Source of the DNA: Haplosporangium gracile
Taxonomy: Eukaryota; Mortierellomycota; Mortierellomycetes; Mortierellales; Mortierellaceae
Direction: 5' to 3'
NCBI GenBank assembly: GCA_015499985.1
Contig: JAAAUF010000476.1
Location: forward strand, 4,020 to 31,694
Length of the DNA: 27,675 nucleotides
Below are positions 13,760 to 24,794 of this stretch, piece by piece (the first letter of the stretch is position 1; the number at the start of each line of letters is the position of its first letter). Position numbers and translations under genes: made by a program. A model generated the notes under the pieces. That model searched no databases and was not told the DNA's origin. It saw only the letters and a list, made by a program, of their open reading frames with translations.

Positions 13760-16700
13760 ATGGCCTCAGATCCCCATAGACTGTCCCACCAGGGTCAACA
13801 ACCCTCTCCCCACCACCCGTACCCCCAGCAACAGCCTCACCAACAGCCACAGCAACACCAGCAACAGCAACAGGACAGTGCCAATGGCTCGGCTGCAGCA
13901 GCAGCAGCAGCAGCAGCAGCGGCAGCAGTAACCCAAACTGACCAGCCCAAGAAGGCCAAGCGCAAGCGCATCACACCTGAGCAGCTCGAGGACCTCGTGG
14001 GACTGTTCGAGAAGACTGACACGCCCTCGTTCGAGATTCGGGAGAACCTGGCCAAGAAACTCGGCATGACCAACAGAGAGATCCAGGTAACACCTTTTGC
14101 TCCATCATCCTGTTATATGTATATGCGGGTATATTATACGTGCGTGGGTGTGTATGCCTGCACTCTCTCCCTGTCTTTCGTAAAGCCTTTCTTTTCCGTC
14201 GACCCTATGATAGTATTATATTTGCACTTAGTGCTCGTCCCTCCTTTTGAAAGGTTTATTATGCAACAACCCCCAACAGGACAGACAGCACAAACACTGT
14301 GCAGAGACGAACAAAAAGTTACTTTGCACATACACTCACACTAAAGCAAAAAAAAAGAAAAGAACATACATACGCAGACAACCTTCCTCGCAAACAAAAA
14401 AAAAGGGGTGTGCTGGATTCCTACCTAGTCTGGTCTTGTTGAACGTGTGTCGACTGGCAGGTGTACATGTGCAACAAAGGAAGGAAAAAATAAGTGATGA
14501 GGGAGCAACCTTATTGAACAATGGCCTTTCTTGTCTCCTCCTTCTTCTCGTCTCTCGTGCCCTCTAGGTTTGGTTTCAGAACAGGAGAGCCAAGGCCAAC
14601 AGGATCAAGATCAACGAGCAGGCTGCCCTCCACCACCAGCAACACCTCCAGCAGCAGCAGATGCAGCAGCATCTTCAAGGCCATCATCACCACCCCCACC
14701 ACCATCGCAGCAACAGCGCCAACGGCTTTGGCGGTCACCCCGGCCATACTGTGCACTCTGCACCCGCAACCCCTCAACAGTCCATCCCCGGTCACCACCA
14801 GCAGCATAGCAGCACCAATGGCAGCAGTAACAATGGTCCCCTGTCAGCTCAAGAGTCGTCGGCATACGGATATTTCGGCCCCAATGGCTCATCGTCGCCA
14901 CCCATGACCATGCCCACCATCACACCTCGCACGCACTCGTCGCACTCTCAACGTGGCCCGTCCAACAATCGGCGTCCCGTCTCACTATATGACCTTGGGA
15001 GCTACGGGCAGCATCTTCAAACTCAGCAGTTTCAGCAGAAACCGGGCGCTTTCCAGCCTCAGCAGCATTCCTCGTCCTCTTCCTCTTCTTCGTCCCTCTA
15101 CGGCACATCATCCCATATGCAGACTTCCGGCGGCCATGGGCACGGCCACGGCCATGGCCATGGCCACTCTCACTCGGCCTCATTTTCTAGTCCCTTTGGC
15201 ATGGACATTATCACGGCCAAGAACGCTCCCTCTGCTACATCTTCGTCACAGCGCCCCCTTCTCCCCCCACCCATCAACAGTCTGAACAATCAGCGCCGAA
15301 CAGGAGGACCACCCGGCGGGGGTCAATCTTTCGAGGAATTTGATGACACCAGGCGTCCGAACCGCCACGAGCGCACCATGTCCGAGGGCCACCCTGCCGG
15401 TTACATGTCACCGACTTCAATGTCGCCCATCTCACCCCCGCCCGAGCGGATGAGCGATAACATGCAGTACCGTGATGAATACAGAGACACCAAGGAAGAG
15501 TCGCCCTCTTCCGTCACCCACCCTTCCCCCTTTGCCAATGGCAACCATACCAAATCCAGCTCTACAAGCAGCAACCGCCACAGTACATCGTGGTCCTCGT
15601 TCGGGCTCAAGGCCGAGGAGATGGATACACCCGTCGTCCCTCGTGAGCGTCCCTCGAGTGCCTACTTTGCCAGCGCGACCAAGAACAGGCAATCATATGA
15701 CGATGCACAGTACGACGAGCATCAACAGCTCATGCGCGATAACTTCAACATGGACACAAGACTAGTCATCTCCGAGGAGGAACCCCGACCCGAATCGGCG
15801 ATTGATCTTTTGGCGTTTGCGGCTGCCTATGTTCAAGAGTCTGAGGAGCACAAGAAGGACGGCAAGGATAGCAACGACGACAAGCGAGAGATGGCCGCAC
15901 TGTTGAACACCAGCAACAAGCGTCAGTCCTTCCACGGGCCATCAGGATACCCAAGCAAAGAGCCCTATCAGGAGGAACCCTCTGCATCGTCCACTTCTCG
16001 CTACTCTTCCTCTGGCATGTCCTGGGAGGCCAGCCCACCCGTCGGCGGCAGTGGCAGCAACAACAACTCCAACTCTAACAGCAACAACAACAATGTCAAC
16101 AACGACGCGATGCCTACTCCCCGGCGACGTGGAGGAGATGATGGGCCATATGTCTCGCGTCGCCGCCCAGTCACATACGGTGGAAGTGGGTTCCTGTATG
16201 ACCACCAGGAGAACCAGTTCATGCCCCAGTCACCATCGTCGTTGGCTACTTATAACCGACCCTCGCCAAGCTCCAACCCTAGGCGGCTTAGCTATCGAAG
16301 CTCGACCGAGACTGGAGGCAGTCAGTTGCTTCTTCAGAGAGGTCTGACTCGTCCCAGGCGTTCATCGTCGACTGCAGCCTCGGGGATCATGAACCATGCG
16401 CTTCCACCATCGTCCATGATACCCGTATTGCCTCCTATCCTGAGCGAGAGCAGCAACGGCAGCAACAATGGAAGCAACGGCAACAACCGTTTGCTGTCGC
16501 CTGTGATGGTCCCTTCGCCTCAGTTCGGATCTTCTCGTTTGGCAAGACAGGACAGCAGCCAGAGCAACGGCGACAGCATGAACAATCTCAGTGTCAACAA
16601 CCGGGAATCACCAGGATCGGACTCGTATTCGCGCGATTCTATGAACGACTCTCATGCCAGCCGTGACGAGGAGATGGAGGAGATCAGGGAGGAGGCAGAG

Positions 16701-16787
16701 ATGATGGATGAGTCGATGCAGCGTGCGGCTAAGCGACGAAGCGGGAACTTTAATGCCATGTTTAGCTACGGTGTTGGTGCTCAATAG
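13760..16787 (+). CDS. Homeodomain transcription factor, two exons
   Basis: A nuclear sequence-specific DNA-binding protein. Exons 13760-14086 and 14568-16787 join in phase 0 to 848 residues. The start follows CCAAAAAA. Residues 15-40 are Gln/Pro/His-rich, then an Ala12 run (45-56). The homeodomain covers about 64-123 without loop insertion, so it is not of the TALE class: Arg5 is residue 68, Phe20 is 83, and the recognition helix reads VWFQNRRAK (110-118) with Trp48, Phe49, Asn51 and Arg53 all present. The remaining 725 residues are disordered, rich in Gln, His, Ser and Asn, with a GHGHGH run at about 298-311, a short hydrophobic helix around IDLLAFAAAYVQ, and an acidic helix near residues 810-830. 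Regulators of this type control development or nutrient responses in fungi (for example Phx1 and Pho2), but the target here is unknown. Confidence 0.93.
14087..14567 (+). other. Intron inside the homeobox (481 bp)
   Basis: It begins GTAACA and ends CCTCTAG. It splits the recognition helix between homeodomain positions 46 and 47, just before VWFQN; joining the exons restores the conserved helix exactly. Confidence 0.9.
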
Positions 16788-17173
16788 AGCCATTGAGTAC
16801 TCTTTCACTAGCTGTTTATTTTCTTTACTTTTTGTTCTTTTGTTCTTTATTATCACCCATTGTTCTTTTTTCTTTCCTTTTCTTCATTGTCGTTGTTGTA
16901 AGTTTAGCACCTCATCCTATTTTCTATGTTAGCATTATCCCCACTAAAGCAGAACATTTATCTTGTACTCAGTTTCTTTGCTCGGGTGTAATTGTGCATC
17001 ACATGATCAATCAATTTGATAATTTACGATTTACGTATAAAATCTCCTTGTACGTGAGATTCAAAGGGCAAACAAACAAAAACAGACAAAAGAGAAAAAA
17101 AAATCAGACGGACACAAAAGAAAAGTGGGTGCTGTTGACGGTGGATTCTTTCTTTTGCTTTCAAACAACCAAA
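16788..17173 (+). other. Short intergenic region, homeobox 3' end and eS21 promoter
   Basis: T-rich sequence after the homeobox stop (to about 16930) is the probable 3' untranslated region. The rest, ending in an A-rich leader with AACAAACAAA, is the only space for the eS21 promoter. I see no clear TATA box. Confidence 0.5.
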
Positions 17174-18289
17174 ATGGAGACCCCCCAGATCACCCTCGAG
17201 ACCTACGTCCCCCGCAAGTGGTAAATAACCGACAGCAGCAGATAACAACGGCAACAACCTTGTTGGGAGGCAACAACGACCGCAGTAACACTTGCAGGCG
17301 GAGGTTTTTTTTTTTTTTTGAGGATTCATCATCTATAATCCATCATCAACTCAGTCACCGAAACCATCGTCAAAAAATCAACACACAAACACAACAAACG
17401 ATCTTACCGATGTCACTTGAGGGAGAACTCTGCTATTCATTCCGGAAGTAGAGATCGTGGCCGGTACTTTGCGACGGAAAAGAAAAATAGATCGGAAAGC
17501 AAGGAGGATCGATTGTCGAAATCCCATGGCGAAACCAACATCGATCGAATCCAATGCGCCTCTTTTTCACCTTGACTTTCCTGATCGACCTCAACAAAAC
17601 TCCCTTTCAGCAAAACCTGCGGTACAAGAAACAACAACAAACTGTCAATACGGACTTAAGTGAAGCATGGTCAACAAACGAAAGGGACATATTTTTATTT
17701 TCTTTTATTTTAATCTGGTCAGGAAGCAACTATCAAACACTTATCAGTATCGGTCGTGATGCTCGCCACTCTTTCTCTTCAAGAGTTTCAACCGACTCGG
17801 CTCTACACCCAGTTTAATTGTTTACAGGGGCTGAGGGGCTCAGGAAAACTGGACATTGTCAACTACCAACCCTTCCTCTCAGATTCTTGATCAACTGTCC
17901 AAGTAACCAAGTTAATAACGCATATTCCCTCTTTCCTATCATTTTTCTTTTTTTGTTAGCTCTGCCACTAACCGCCTCATTGGCGCCAAGGACCACGCCT
18001 CGGTCCAGATCAACATTGGTGGTGTTGATGAGAACGGTCGCTACACCGGCTCCTTCACCACCTATGCCCTCTCTGGCTACGTTCGTGCCCAGTCCGAGGC
18101 TGATGACTCCATCAACCGCCTTGCCACCAAGGATGGTTGTAAGTAGCTCTTTTTCTTTTTTACTTTTTTTTTTTTTTTGCAATGTCGAGTTAATTTACTG
18201 TAAAGACTTTGTTGTATTGACCCGCGCCGATATTTATTTTTTTCTTGTTTCTTCTAGTGTTGACCATGGTCTGGAACTACCAGAAGTAA
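17174..18289 (+). CDS. RPS21: 40S ribosomal protein eS21, three exons
   Basis: A small-subunit ribosomal protein of the eS21 family, which in yeast is needed for late 18S rRNA processing and 40S maturation. Exons 17174-17220, 17960-18138 and 18258-18289 join in frame (phases 2 and 1) to 85 residues, close to the usual 83-87. The first exon encodes only 15 residues plus two bases, and the Cys of [20 protein letters not shown] is split across intron 1. That block and the following SVQINIG are the family signature. The C-terminal [14 protein letters not shown] is also typical. The first intron is long (739 bp) for so small a gene, the second 119 bp. Position and intron-near-start arrangement are common for fungal ribosomal protein genes. 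The gene is convergent with the pyrophosphorylase gene. Confidence 0.95.
17221..17959 (+). other. Long first intron of eS21 (739 bp)
   Basis: It begins GTAAAT and ends TTGTTAG. The interior is of mixed composition and not simple repeat. A C-box-like GTGATGC (17756-17762) and a CTGA (17831-17834) lie at a spacing seen in box C/D snoRNAs, but the flanks show no terminal stem, so I do not call a snoRNA. Confidence 0.8.
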
Positions 18290-18870
18290 ATTGTTGGAAC
18301 CCCATTCCTTCAATTGAAAAACATAGAACAATATTTTTCAAGGGACAAAAGTATAAACTATTTTCAAACTTGAATGCAATCTTGTCGTAATATCGAACGT
18401 GTGCAGCATCAGCATTAGCAATGAGTAAATGAGCAATGCATGTCGCGAGAAGAGAAAAATCGGAGGTTGTTTGGTTAACTAAGAACCTTCAAAATATAAA
18501 TGCGAGATAACGATTTCAAGTAAAAGTCGTCGGAAGATCTAAAGACTTGCACTTTTTCTTGGGCCTTGACACACTGCCCGAGGATTAAAAGGTTGATCCA
18601 TGCACTCCTGAATGATATGAACGTCAAAGGGACAAACAGCGACGATGCATGTAACGACTCAGAATCAAAAAGTAAAGAAATGCACAAGGATATTAAATTA
18701 TTTAGATTTTCTTTTTGGCGCTGGGTATCATGACAGAAAAGAAAAATGTATCTACGGGTGTGTGGTGTTGTGTACATGGTGAAGAGTCACTGGGGAAAGA
18801 AGAGTGTTGAAGACGGAAAGGAAAAAAAAAAAGATGAAGTGAAAGTAGAGAGAATAAAAACAAAAAGTGT
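18290..18870. other. Convergent intergenic region between eS21 and UAP1
   Basis: Holds the 3' ends of both genes. AT-rich sequence after the eS21 stop and again near 18810-18860 is consistent with the two 3' untranslated regions. No coding region is supported. Confidence 0.55.
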
Positions 18871-21399
18871 TTAGAAGAGGGCCTTCTCGAGGTCCTCCAA
18901 GGAGCTGATCAAGAGAGGAGTCTTAAGAGACTTTCCGCTGACAAGATGGCTCAAACCCTCGCCAGAGTAGGTCACAAGGGGAGAGATCTCCAGGGTAGGA
19001 GCGCCCTCGAGCTGCTTATCATCCTCGCCAACAACAACCTTGCCACCAGCATTTTGGATGAAACGGACGTGCTGCTGCAAGATATCCCTTCTAGAGGTCT
19101 CGGGGCAATCCTGTCCGGTGCCGGGGGCATTCTTGAGGGGCGAGAACTCTTCCCGACGGTCAACCTCAAAGACAGCCATGCGCTGGGTGAAGGGAAAGAC
19201 ATCAAAAACAAACATCTCGAGCTTCATGCCGTTGACCTGCTTGGGCGTGACAATCTCGCCAGTGCTAATGTCCAAGGACTTGATCTTCTTGCGGGCAATG
19301 TGGTACTCAAGGTCACCCTCGAACGACTCAACCTTGTTCAAGAAGTCGACAGTGTAAAAGTGGTTGGCGATGTTTCCGGCGCCAAAGGCCAACTGGCCGT
19401 TCCTGGGGTTGATCCTGTTGGCGACCTCGTCATCAATCTCAGAGTACTCGACAACGTTGAAGGTGGCGTTGCGAAGGCAGACAACACCGACGGGCTCGTC
19501 AGGAGATTTCTTGCGGACGACCTTGGCGCCACAGTCAGCGTTCTTGGAGACACAGTATCCGATAAAGACGGGGTCAGCAACGCGGACAAGGCAGTTGTCC
19601 ACGCAGTAGGCGTGGAGGTACTCGATCTTGCGCTCGGCCATGTTGGCGAGAACTCCAGTGCCGCGGAGAGCAGCGTAGACACCTCCGTTGCCATCGGGAG
19701 CGACGGCAATCTGGGACTTGGACTCCATCATGATGCGGCCATCGAAGGTCAAGCAAGGGAGGGTTCCTAAAATGAAGATTGGATCCAGGGAATAAGCGAG
19801 AAATGAGAGGAGGGAATGTGTTAGTTTAAGTTTCTGGCGTCTTTTGCTATTTTTTTCCCAATTCAATTTCCGGGTTGAAAATCTCATCAATTGTTGCACA
19901 GGGAAAGAGAGTCGAGTCCAGAATGAAATAATAATATTGTAAGGTTCCCGCTTCTCGTCTTGCTTATGCTTATTGCAGGCTGTCTGCGTCGTCGTTGACA
20001 GGCTATTTTCAGATTGTTGTGGCTATAGCATGTAACCCATACTGGTGTGATAAGGGCGGTGATCGCGGTGGCAATGAAAGGTATGACGATGATGGATAAG
20101 GGTGGTGATGGTTGTGCTGGTGATGACAATGATGATAAGGATGATGATGATGGTGGTGGTATCAATGTCTTAGACGCGAAGGATTGATGATTTTTTTTTT
20201 TTTGTTTTTCCAACCCCGGTCTCGTTCCTGATAGAAAAGTATTCACAAAATATGCTCCAGGGGGAAAGTGGGAGGAGACATTGAGACAGGCATCAAGTTG
20301 CTTGCACTCGGATACAACAATAAAGGACGACGTGCATTCCAAAAGGTAAATGTAGAAACAAGTATGTCACAATAATCATCGATAAAAGAGAACAAAAACA
20401 TATGGGGGGGGGAAGAGAAGGGGAAAGACAAAGGTCTTATGCAACGCCCTATACTCGCCGATTGTGTTTTACGCTGTCGATAAAGATTGAATGCAAAATG
20501 ACAAAGACTAGCCACCCCTAAACATCGCCACTCTCTTTTGTTTCCTTAGTTCAGCCTGCCCAGTGTGTGTTGTGTGTATCCATGATTAACATCCAGCACT
20601 TCGATCGTTTGAGTTTCCGAATGGTGGTGCAAAAATAGGCACAAGGGAAAATGATTATTGCAGCTGAAAGGAAAAAAAATAGGGTCCTGATGATGTGTGT
20701 ACAAACAAAAAACAAACAACTGTGCTTTTTACCTTGCTCAAAGAAAACGACGTTGTCCTGGCTCAGTCCAAAGTAGTTGTGCTCCTCAAAGAACTTGACG
20801 GTAGCGAGGCGGGTAGGGCCCGAGGTCATGACATACCAGGGGATAATAACCTCCTCAGTTACACCCTCCTGTTCGCGGGCCAAAGCCTGGAGCTTGAAAA
20901 TACGCTCGGCCTGAATCTGGAAAAGACACTTTGTCGAGGGCAACTGGATGTCGTAGCAGCCCTTGGGAGCGGTGGATCCGAGACGGGTGCCCTGTCCTCC
21001 AGCGAGGAGGATGACACCAACCTTGTTCTGGGCAATTTGCTTCAAACCGAGGGTCTGCCACTCGTTCACCTTGTCGGGCGAGGCCTCAAGGATCGAATCG
21101 AAGCACTCCTCGGGCAAGGGAGCGAGGAGAACAGACTGGTTGGTCAACATGGGCGAAGGGCAGGTGGTCGCCTTTTGATGGATACGGTTGACTCTCTCGA
21201 CGTTGAGGTGGTGGAGCTGGTGCAGAAGGGTCGACTGGTCAGCCTCGGAGAGGTCATCGTAATAGGTGAGGAGATGGCCCTGGCCGGCAGCCTGGTAGCG
21301 TTCCTTGATGAGGTGGTAGCTGAGGGGGGTCGAAGGCGAAGTCTCGGAGGAGACAGGCTTGGGAGTCTTGATGGAGAGAGGGGTTGTGGCGGTGATCAT
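18871..21399 (-). CDS. UAP1: UDP-N-acetylglucosamine pyrophosphorylase, two exons
   Basis: Makes UDP-GlcNAc from UTP and GlcNAc-1-phosphate in the cytosol, the last step to the donor used for chitin, N-glycans and GPI anchors. Read on the minus strand, exons 21399-20733 and 19766-18871 join in phase 1 to 520 residues, slightly longer than typical because of a Ser/Thr/Pro-rich start. Motifs: nucleotide-binding LAGGQGTRLG followed by APKG (132-146), VMTSGPT (190-196), QGTLPCLTFDG across the splice (222-232), APDGNGG (245-251), VDN (278-280), ADPVF (286-290) and GAGNIANHF (351-359). The start is the first Met before the conserved body; the frame is open further upstream but encodes only pyrimidine-tract low complexity. 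All key residues appear intact. I expect a functional enzyme equivalent to yeast Qri1/Uap1. Confidence 0.95.
19767..20732 (-). other. Long intron of UAP1 (966 bp)
   Basis: On the minus strand it begins GTAAAA and ends ATTTTAG, and its removal restores the conserved EQGTLPC junction. It contains a GAT/GGT-rich simple sequence on the plus strand at about 20078-20160. Confidence 0.85.
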
Positions 21400-21616
21400 T
21401 CCGATGTGATAAGGGGAAAAGGGTATAGTTTGTTGAAGATGGAAGAAAGATGGGGGGAAAAAAAGAAGAGATGATGAGGGGTGGAATTGAAAGTTAAAAA
21501 GGAAAGTACGAGGGGAGAGCTGTGAGAAATAGAGTGGGAAAGAGAAGTGAGTGGTGAGAGAAGAGAGAACTGGACGGAGCTGGAAATAATTAAAAAAAAA
21601 AGTGACTGGTGGGCAC

Positions 21617-21618
<2 letters not shown>

Positions 21619-21662
<44 letters not shown>
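21619..21662. repeat. GA dinucleotide microsatellite (22 units)
   Basis: An unbroken GA run of 44 bases in the UAP1 upstream region, CT on the coding strand of UAP1. Confidence 0.95.
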
Positions 21663-21665
<3 letters not shown>

Positions 21666-22202
21666 AGGATTTCTGTGAACTTGTTAAGACGGAATGAGAA
21701 ATGAATGAGAAAGAGAAAGGTTGATGGAGCTGAAAAGAAAAAGGAGAGGAGAGGAAAGGAATGAAAGTTAATGGAAGAAGAGGAAGAAAAGTGTGAAAGA
21801 ATGAAAGAAAGAAAGAAAAGAGAAGAAACCAAGAAGAAGAGAGAGAGATGGAGAGGATTAGGGGACAAGAGACTAGATCAACTGTCCCTGAGAAATGAGC
21901 AGGAGCCACAAGGGAGCCATGCAGCCAGCATAGAGATACTACTGTACAGACTGCAGCTTTATTTCTTTTTCTTCTTCTTCTTGGCAGGCAGGCAGGCAAA
22001 GCAAACGAATATTTGTGTTATGCGTAAAATGTCACTTCAAAGTAAGAGAGAGCCTGACTGCCCTGATACCTCGTTCTGTCAAAGTCTCCTCTCCCTTAGA
22101 ACCCGTTGCTCATCCAGTCTAGAACCATCATCAAATCCCTTTTAAAAGTGGCTGGCTTATTGACTGGTTGCCATGCCTTGGGTGCCAGCCAAAGTACCCC
22201 CT

Positions 22203-22245
22203 CCAGCCCAGTCCAGTCCAGTCCAGCCCAGCCCAGCCCAGTCCC
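22203..22245. repeat. CCAGY pentanucleotide minisatellite
   Basis: About eight tandem five-base units, alternating CCAGT and CCAGC, in non-coding DNA. Confidence 0.9.
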
Positions 22246-23113
22246 ATGAAGTATTAGCTTGCAATAGCGGCTATTTTTATCACCGCTTTCTCTTCATTCA
22301 TTTTGTTCAGAGGATTAGCCAATCATTGCTAGGAGACAAACTTAGGGGGCCAATCGATCCCCTGGTCACCAGTCTCCTCTCTTCTTCGCTTCTCTACCGT
22401 ACACATCGGTCTCCCTAATGGCCCGGTCTGGCTCCCCTACGGTCTGTTCTTGCTGGTCCTTGATCACGAATGTCTAAGCCACGCACGTTCACCCCGAGGA
22501 TCATCTGAGCACCAGTCAAAAGAACGACGAGTGCCTCCTGCCCATTTTCGCAACTCTTATCTCTCAATCAATGCCAATTGGACTCCGGCTTGTCGTTGAC
22601 AAAAAAAACCAAGCAGTCTTTTTCTCGGATCTAATAGGCCATTGGGTGTTTGTGGTACCCTAGAATGCAGACATCCTCTGTTTTTTTGCGCTTCTAGCAT
22701 TTTATACCACTTATTCACGTTCCTCTACTGTTGCTAATCTTCGCAGTCTATTGTGACCAATTACAAACAATGGGATGGTCGTTGTTCTCGCAGGTTTGAA
22801 ATGAAACTTGACATTTTTCCACTTGAACTCTCACACACAGACGTACACAGACACACACATTCACGAAGCGCGTCGTGAAAAAAATCGTAATAATAAGGAT
22901 ATGGACCCAGGACAATGGACACAGAAGTGAAAGGGTTAGCGTGGCGCGGCGGATAGCTTCTCTGTCAACGCGTTCATTTATCATCAATCTTTTCTTCGCT
23001 GTCCTTTACTTCTGTAATCGCCATGGTTCCACTACCTTCGAACGATAATACTAATTAGTTTTGTGGTGATTGTCTATCGTTAATGCTTTGCATCTTTTTG
23101 ATTATATCTACCT

Positions 23114-23142
23114 CTCTTTCTTTCTTTCTTTCGTTCTTTCGT

Positions 23143-23186
<44 letters not shown>

Positions 23187-23187
23187 T
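23114..23187. repeat. TTTC tetranucleotide microsatellite
   Basis: About 18 tandem units with two GTTC variants, about 40 bases before the first ATG of the decayed gene. Confidence 0.95.
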
Positions 23188-23224
23188 ACCTCCACACTAA
23201 ATACCCACTCCTACACAAAGAATA

Positions 23225-24578
23225 ATGTCACAACAGCAGCACCAACTACCGAGCCAGGTCGGTTCAGATCCAGCACCACTAAAACCAGGCTCACCACCAG
23301 GTCGACAAGGCATATTTGGAAGCGCATCAACATTCAGTCGTGGACAAGTGGCTGCATCATCATCCCCGTCAAATGGAGAGCATTATCCCACCCCTGGCGG
23401 ACTTTGACGAAAACATGGACGACGAGGAGGAGGACGAGCTTAACAAGAAAAAACTAACTGAAGACGAAGCCTACCAGAACGCCCTTGGTGGTCTATGAAG
23501 TGAAGATCCTAGTAAAGTTGATATTACCAATACCGAGCTGGCAGCTTTCGGAAACTTGAGTGATCCTTGACACAATTGTCCCGGTGGACCAACATTGGTC
23601 TTCCCGAACCACCAGTCATTCGAGGGAGAAGCACACAGAAAACAACAAAAATAGGAGCAAGCCACTTTTATCCAGGATGAGCAGATTAAGCAGGAAAGCG
23701 ACTTCGACTACGAGGCTCACCTCAAGGAGAGAGTTACCTCAGATGAGCAGGCGAAAGAGCTTAAAAGGACTCAAGAGGAAGGTAATGGCTGTCTGTTGGA
23801 AACAGCTGAGTGTTTCCGGAGAGTGCGGGCGAGCAGTTCATTACGACAACTGTATGTAAACTAGCCCGAGATCTAGACAAGTCACCTGAGAGGGTTTAGC
23901 TCCTGAAGGAGCCCCTCAAGACTAGAAAGGTCCCCAGTAGTGATGGTTATGACTCCTCTGTCGAACTCGAGTACGCCACCGACGCTCTCACGTAATACAA
24001 GTATGTCCTTTTTCGAATGTTTAAGGCCTTCTGGTGGTTTACTAATTACAGCTTTGGTCGATCCGATATGCTATTGATGTTTGCGTTGCTCAACGCGTTC
24101 ACGTTCTTTAGTCTTGGTGACTCTATTGTTGACCTGTTGGTACGTGTCTTTATCGCCGTTCAGTTCTTGGTAGGTCATATGAGCCCTGGCGAAGACCTAA
24201 TCTTTTCTTTTTTTTTTTTTTTTTTTTTTTGTTTTGTTTTGACAAAAGTTACTGTCGCATCAATCATCGCCATAGGTACCACTACATCGTCGAGGGCTTC
24301 GTCACAACCCAACTCTAGGGCCTCGTCGGTCGCTGCCACCCCACCGAATACAGTGTCTTCCAACTGTCCCCCCAACCAACCCTTTCTCCAATACACCGGG
24401 GCCTTCCATACACGCATTACAGTGTACCTCAATAAATTCCAACGCAACCGTCGACTATCAATACTGTCAGTTCTCTAGAAGGGATAACCTTTATAGAGAG
24501 TTGATATGGATGACGAGCATTGCTGGAGGAATTGCTTGTTTGTTGATTGTGTTGAGCGTTAGGCTTGAGTGCGAGAAA
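23225..24578 (+). pseudogene. Decayed gene for an unidentified membrane protein
   Basis: A leader (TTTC repeat, then ACACAAAGAATA) precedes an ATG whose frame runs Gln/Pro/Ser-rich to 23407. Protein-like sequence then continues in another frame from about 23400 (acidic ADFDENMDDEEEDELNK) to about 23790, rich in Glu, Lys and Asp, with in-frame stops at 23496, 23568 and 23652. A third section, about 23830-24190, has stops at 23897 and 23993 and then a hydrophobic stretch from MLLMFALLNAFTFF to FIAVQFLV. After a likely intron (about 24178-24275, T-rich, ending CATAG) comes a Ser-rich piece, and in another frame RELIW followed by a clear membrane helix SIAGGIACLLIVLSV. I do not recognise the family. 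Composition and length of the fragments look like one former gene broken by frameshifts and stops. A multi-intron live gene is less likely because stops fall inside conserved-looking stretches. Confidence 0.6.
24211..24230. repeat. T-homopolymer (about 20)
   Basis: T run in the probable intron of the decayed gene, interrupted only at its right end by G. Confidence 0.85.
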
Positions 24579-24794
24579 ATACACCATTTGCTTTTTTTTT
24601 TTTGCCATGCGTTTGAAATTTAGTGGCGTGTTTCACTCTTTGCAATTTTTTTTCCTTTTCTCCAGATCAATCTTTTAGCCTGGTCATTTCATCACCCACA
24701 ATCCACTCCATCAGCTCTCTCCCTTTCCTTCTCTCTTTCTTTCCTTCTTTCTCTCTCTCTCTCTCTCACGCACATATACAAATACACGCACAGC

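Larger units (their letters stand above)
21400..23224. other. Divergent intergenic region upstream of UAP1
   Basis: No supported gene. From 21400 to about 21860 the plus strand is GA-rich, that is CT-rich on the UAP1 strand, and is probably its leader and promoter. The centre (about 21880-23080) is of mixed composition without a credible frame, tRNA or other RNA that I can recognise. The right end is a TTTC microsatellite followed by an AC-rich leader before 23225. Confidence 0.55.

Noticed and set aside
17756..17834. Box C/D snoRNA in the eS21 intron
   Set aside because: C-like and D-like boxes are present but no flanking terminal stem or C'/D' pair was seen; left as a check, not a feature call.
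18946..19770. Plus-strand open frame of 274 codons
   Set aside because: It lies wholly opposite exon 2 of UAP1 and is a shadow of its codon usage; UAP1 motifs are unambiguous on the minus strand.
20695..21474. Plus-strand open frame of 259 codons
   Set aside because: Antisense shadow of UAP1 exon 1, no independent features.
21400..21999. N-terminal extension of UAP1 (600 extra bases in frame)
   Set aside because: The extension encodes only Ser/Leu/Phe low complexity from the CT-rich leader, including the 22-unit microsatellite; the Met at 21399 gives the family length.
22173..22418. Pro/Ser-rich open frame
   Set aside because: Produced by the CCAGY minisatellite; no start context and no continuation.
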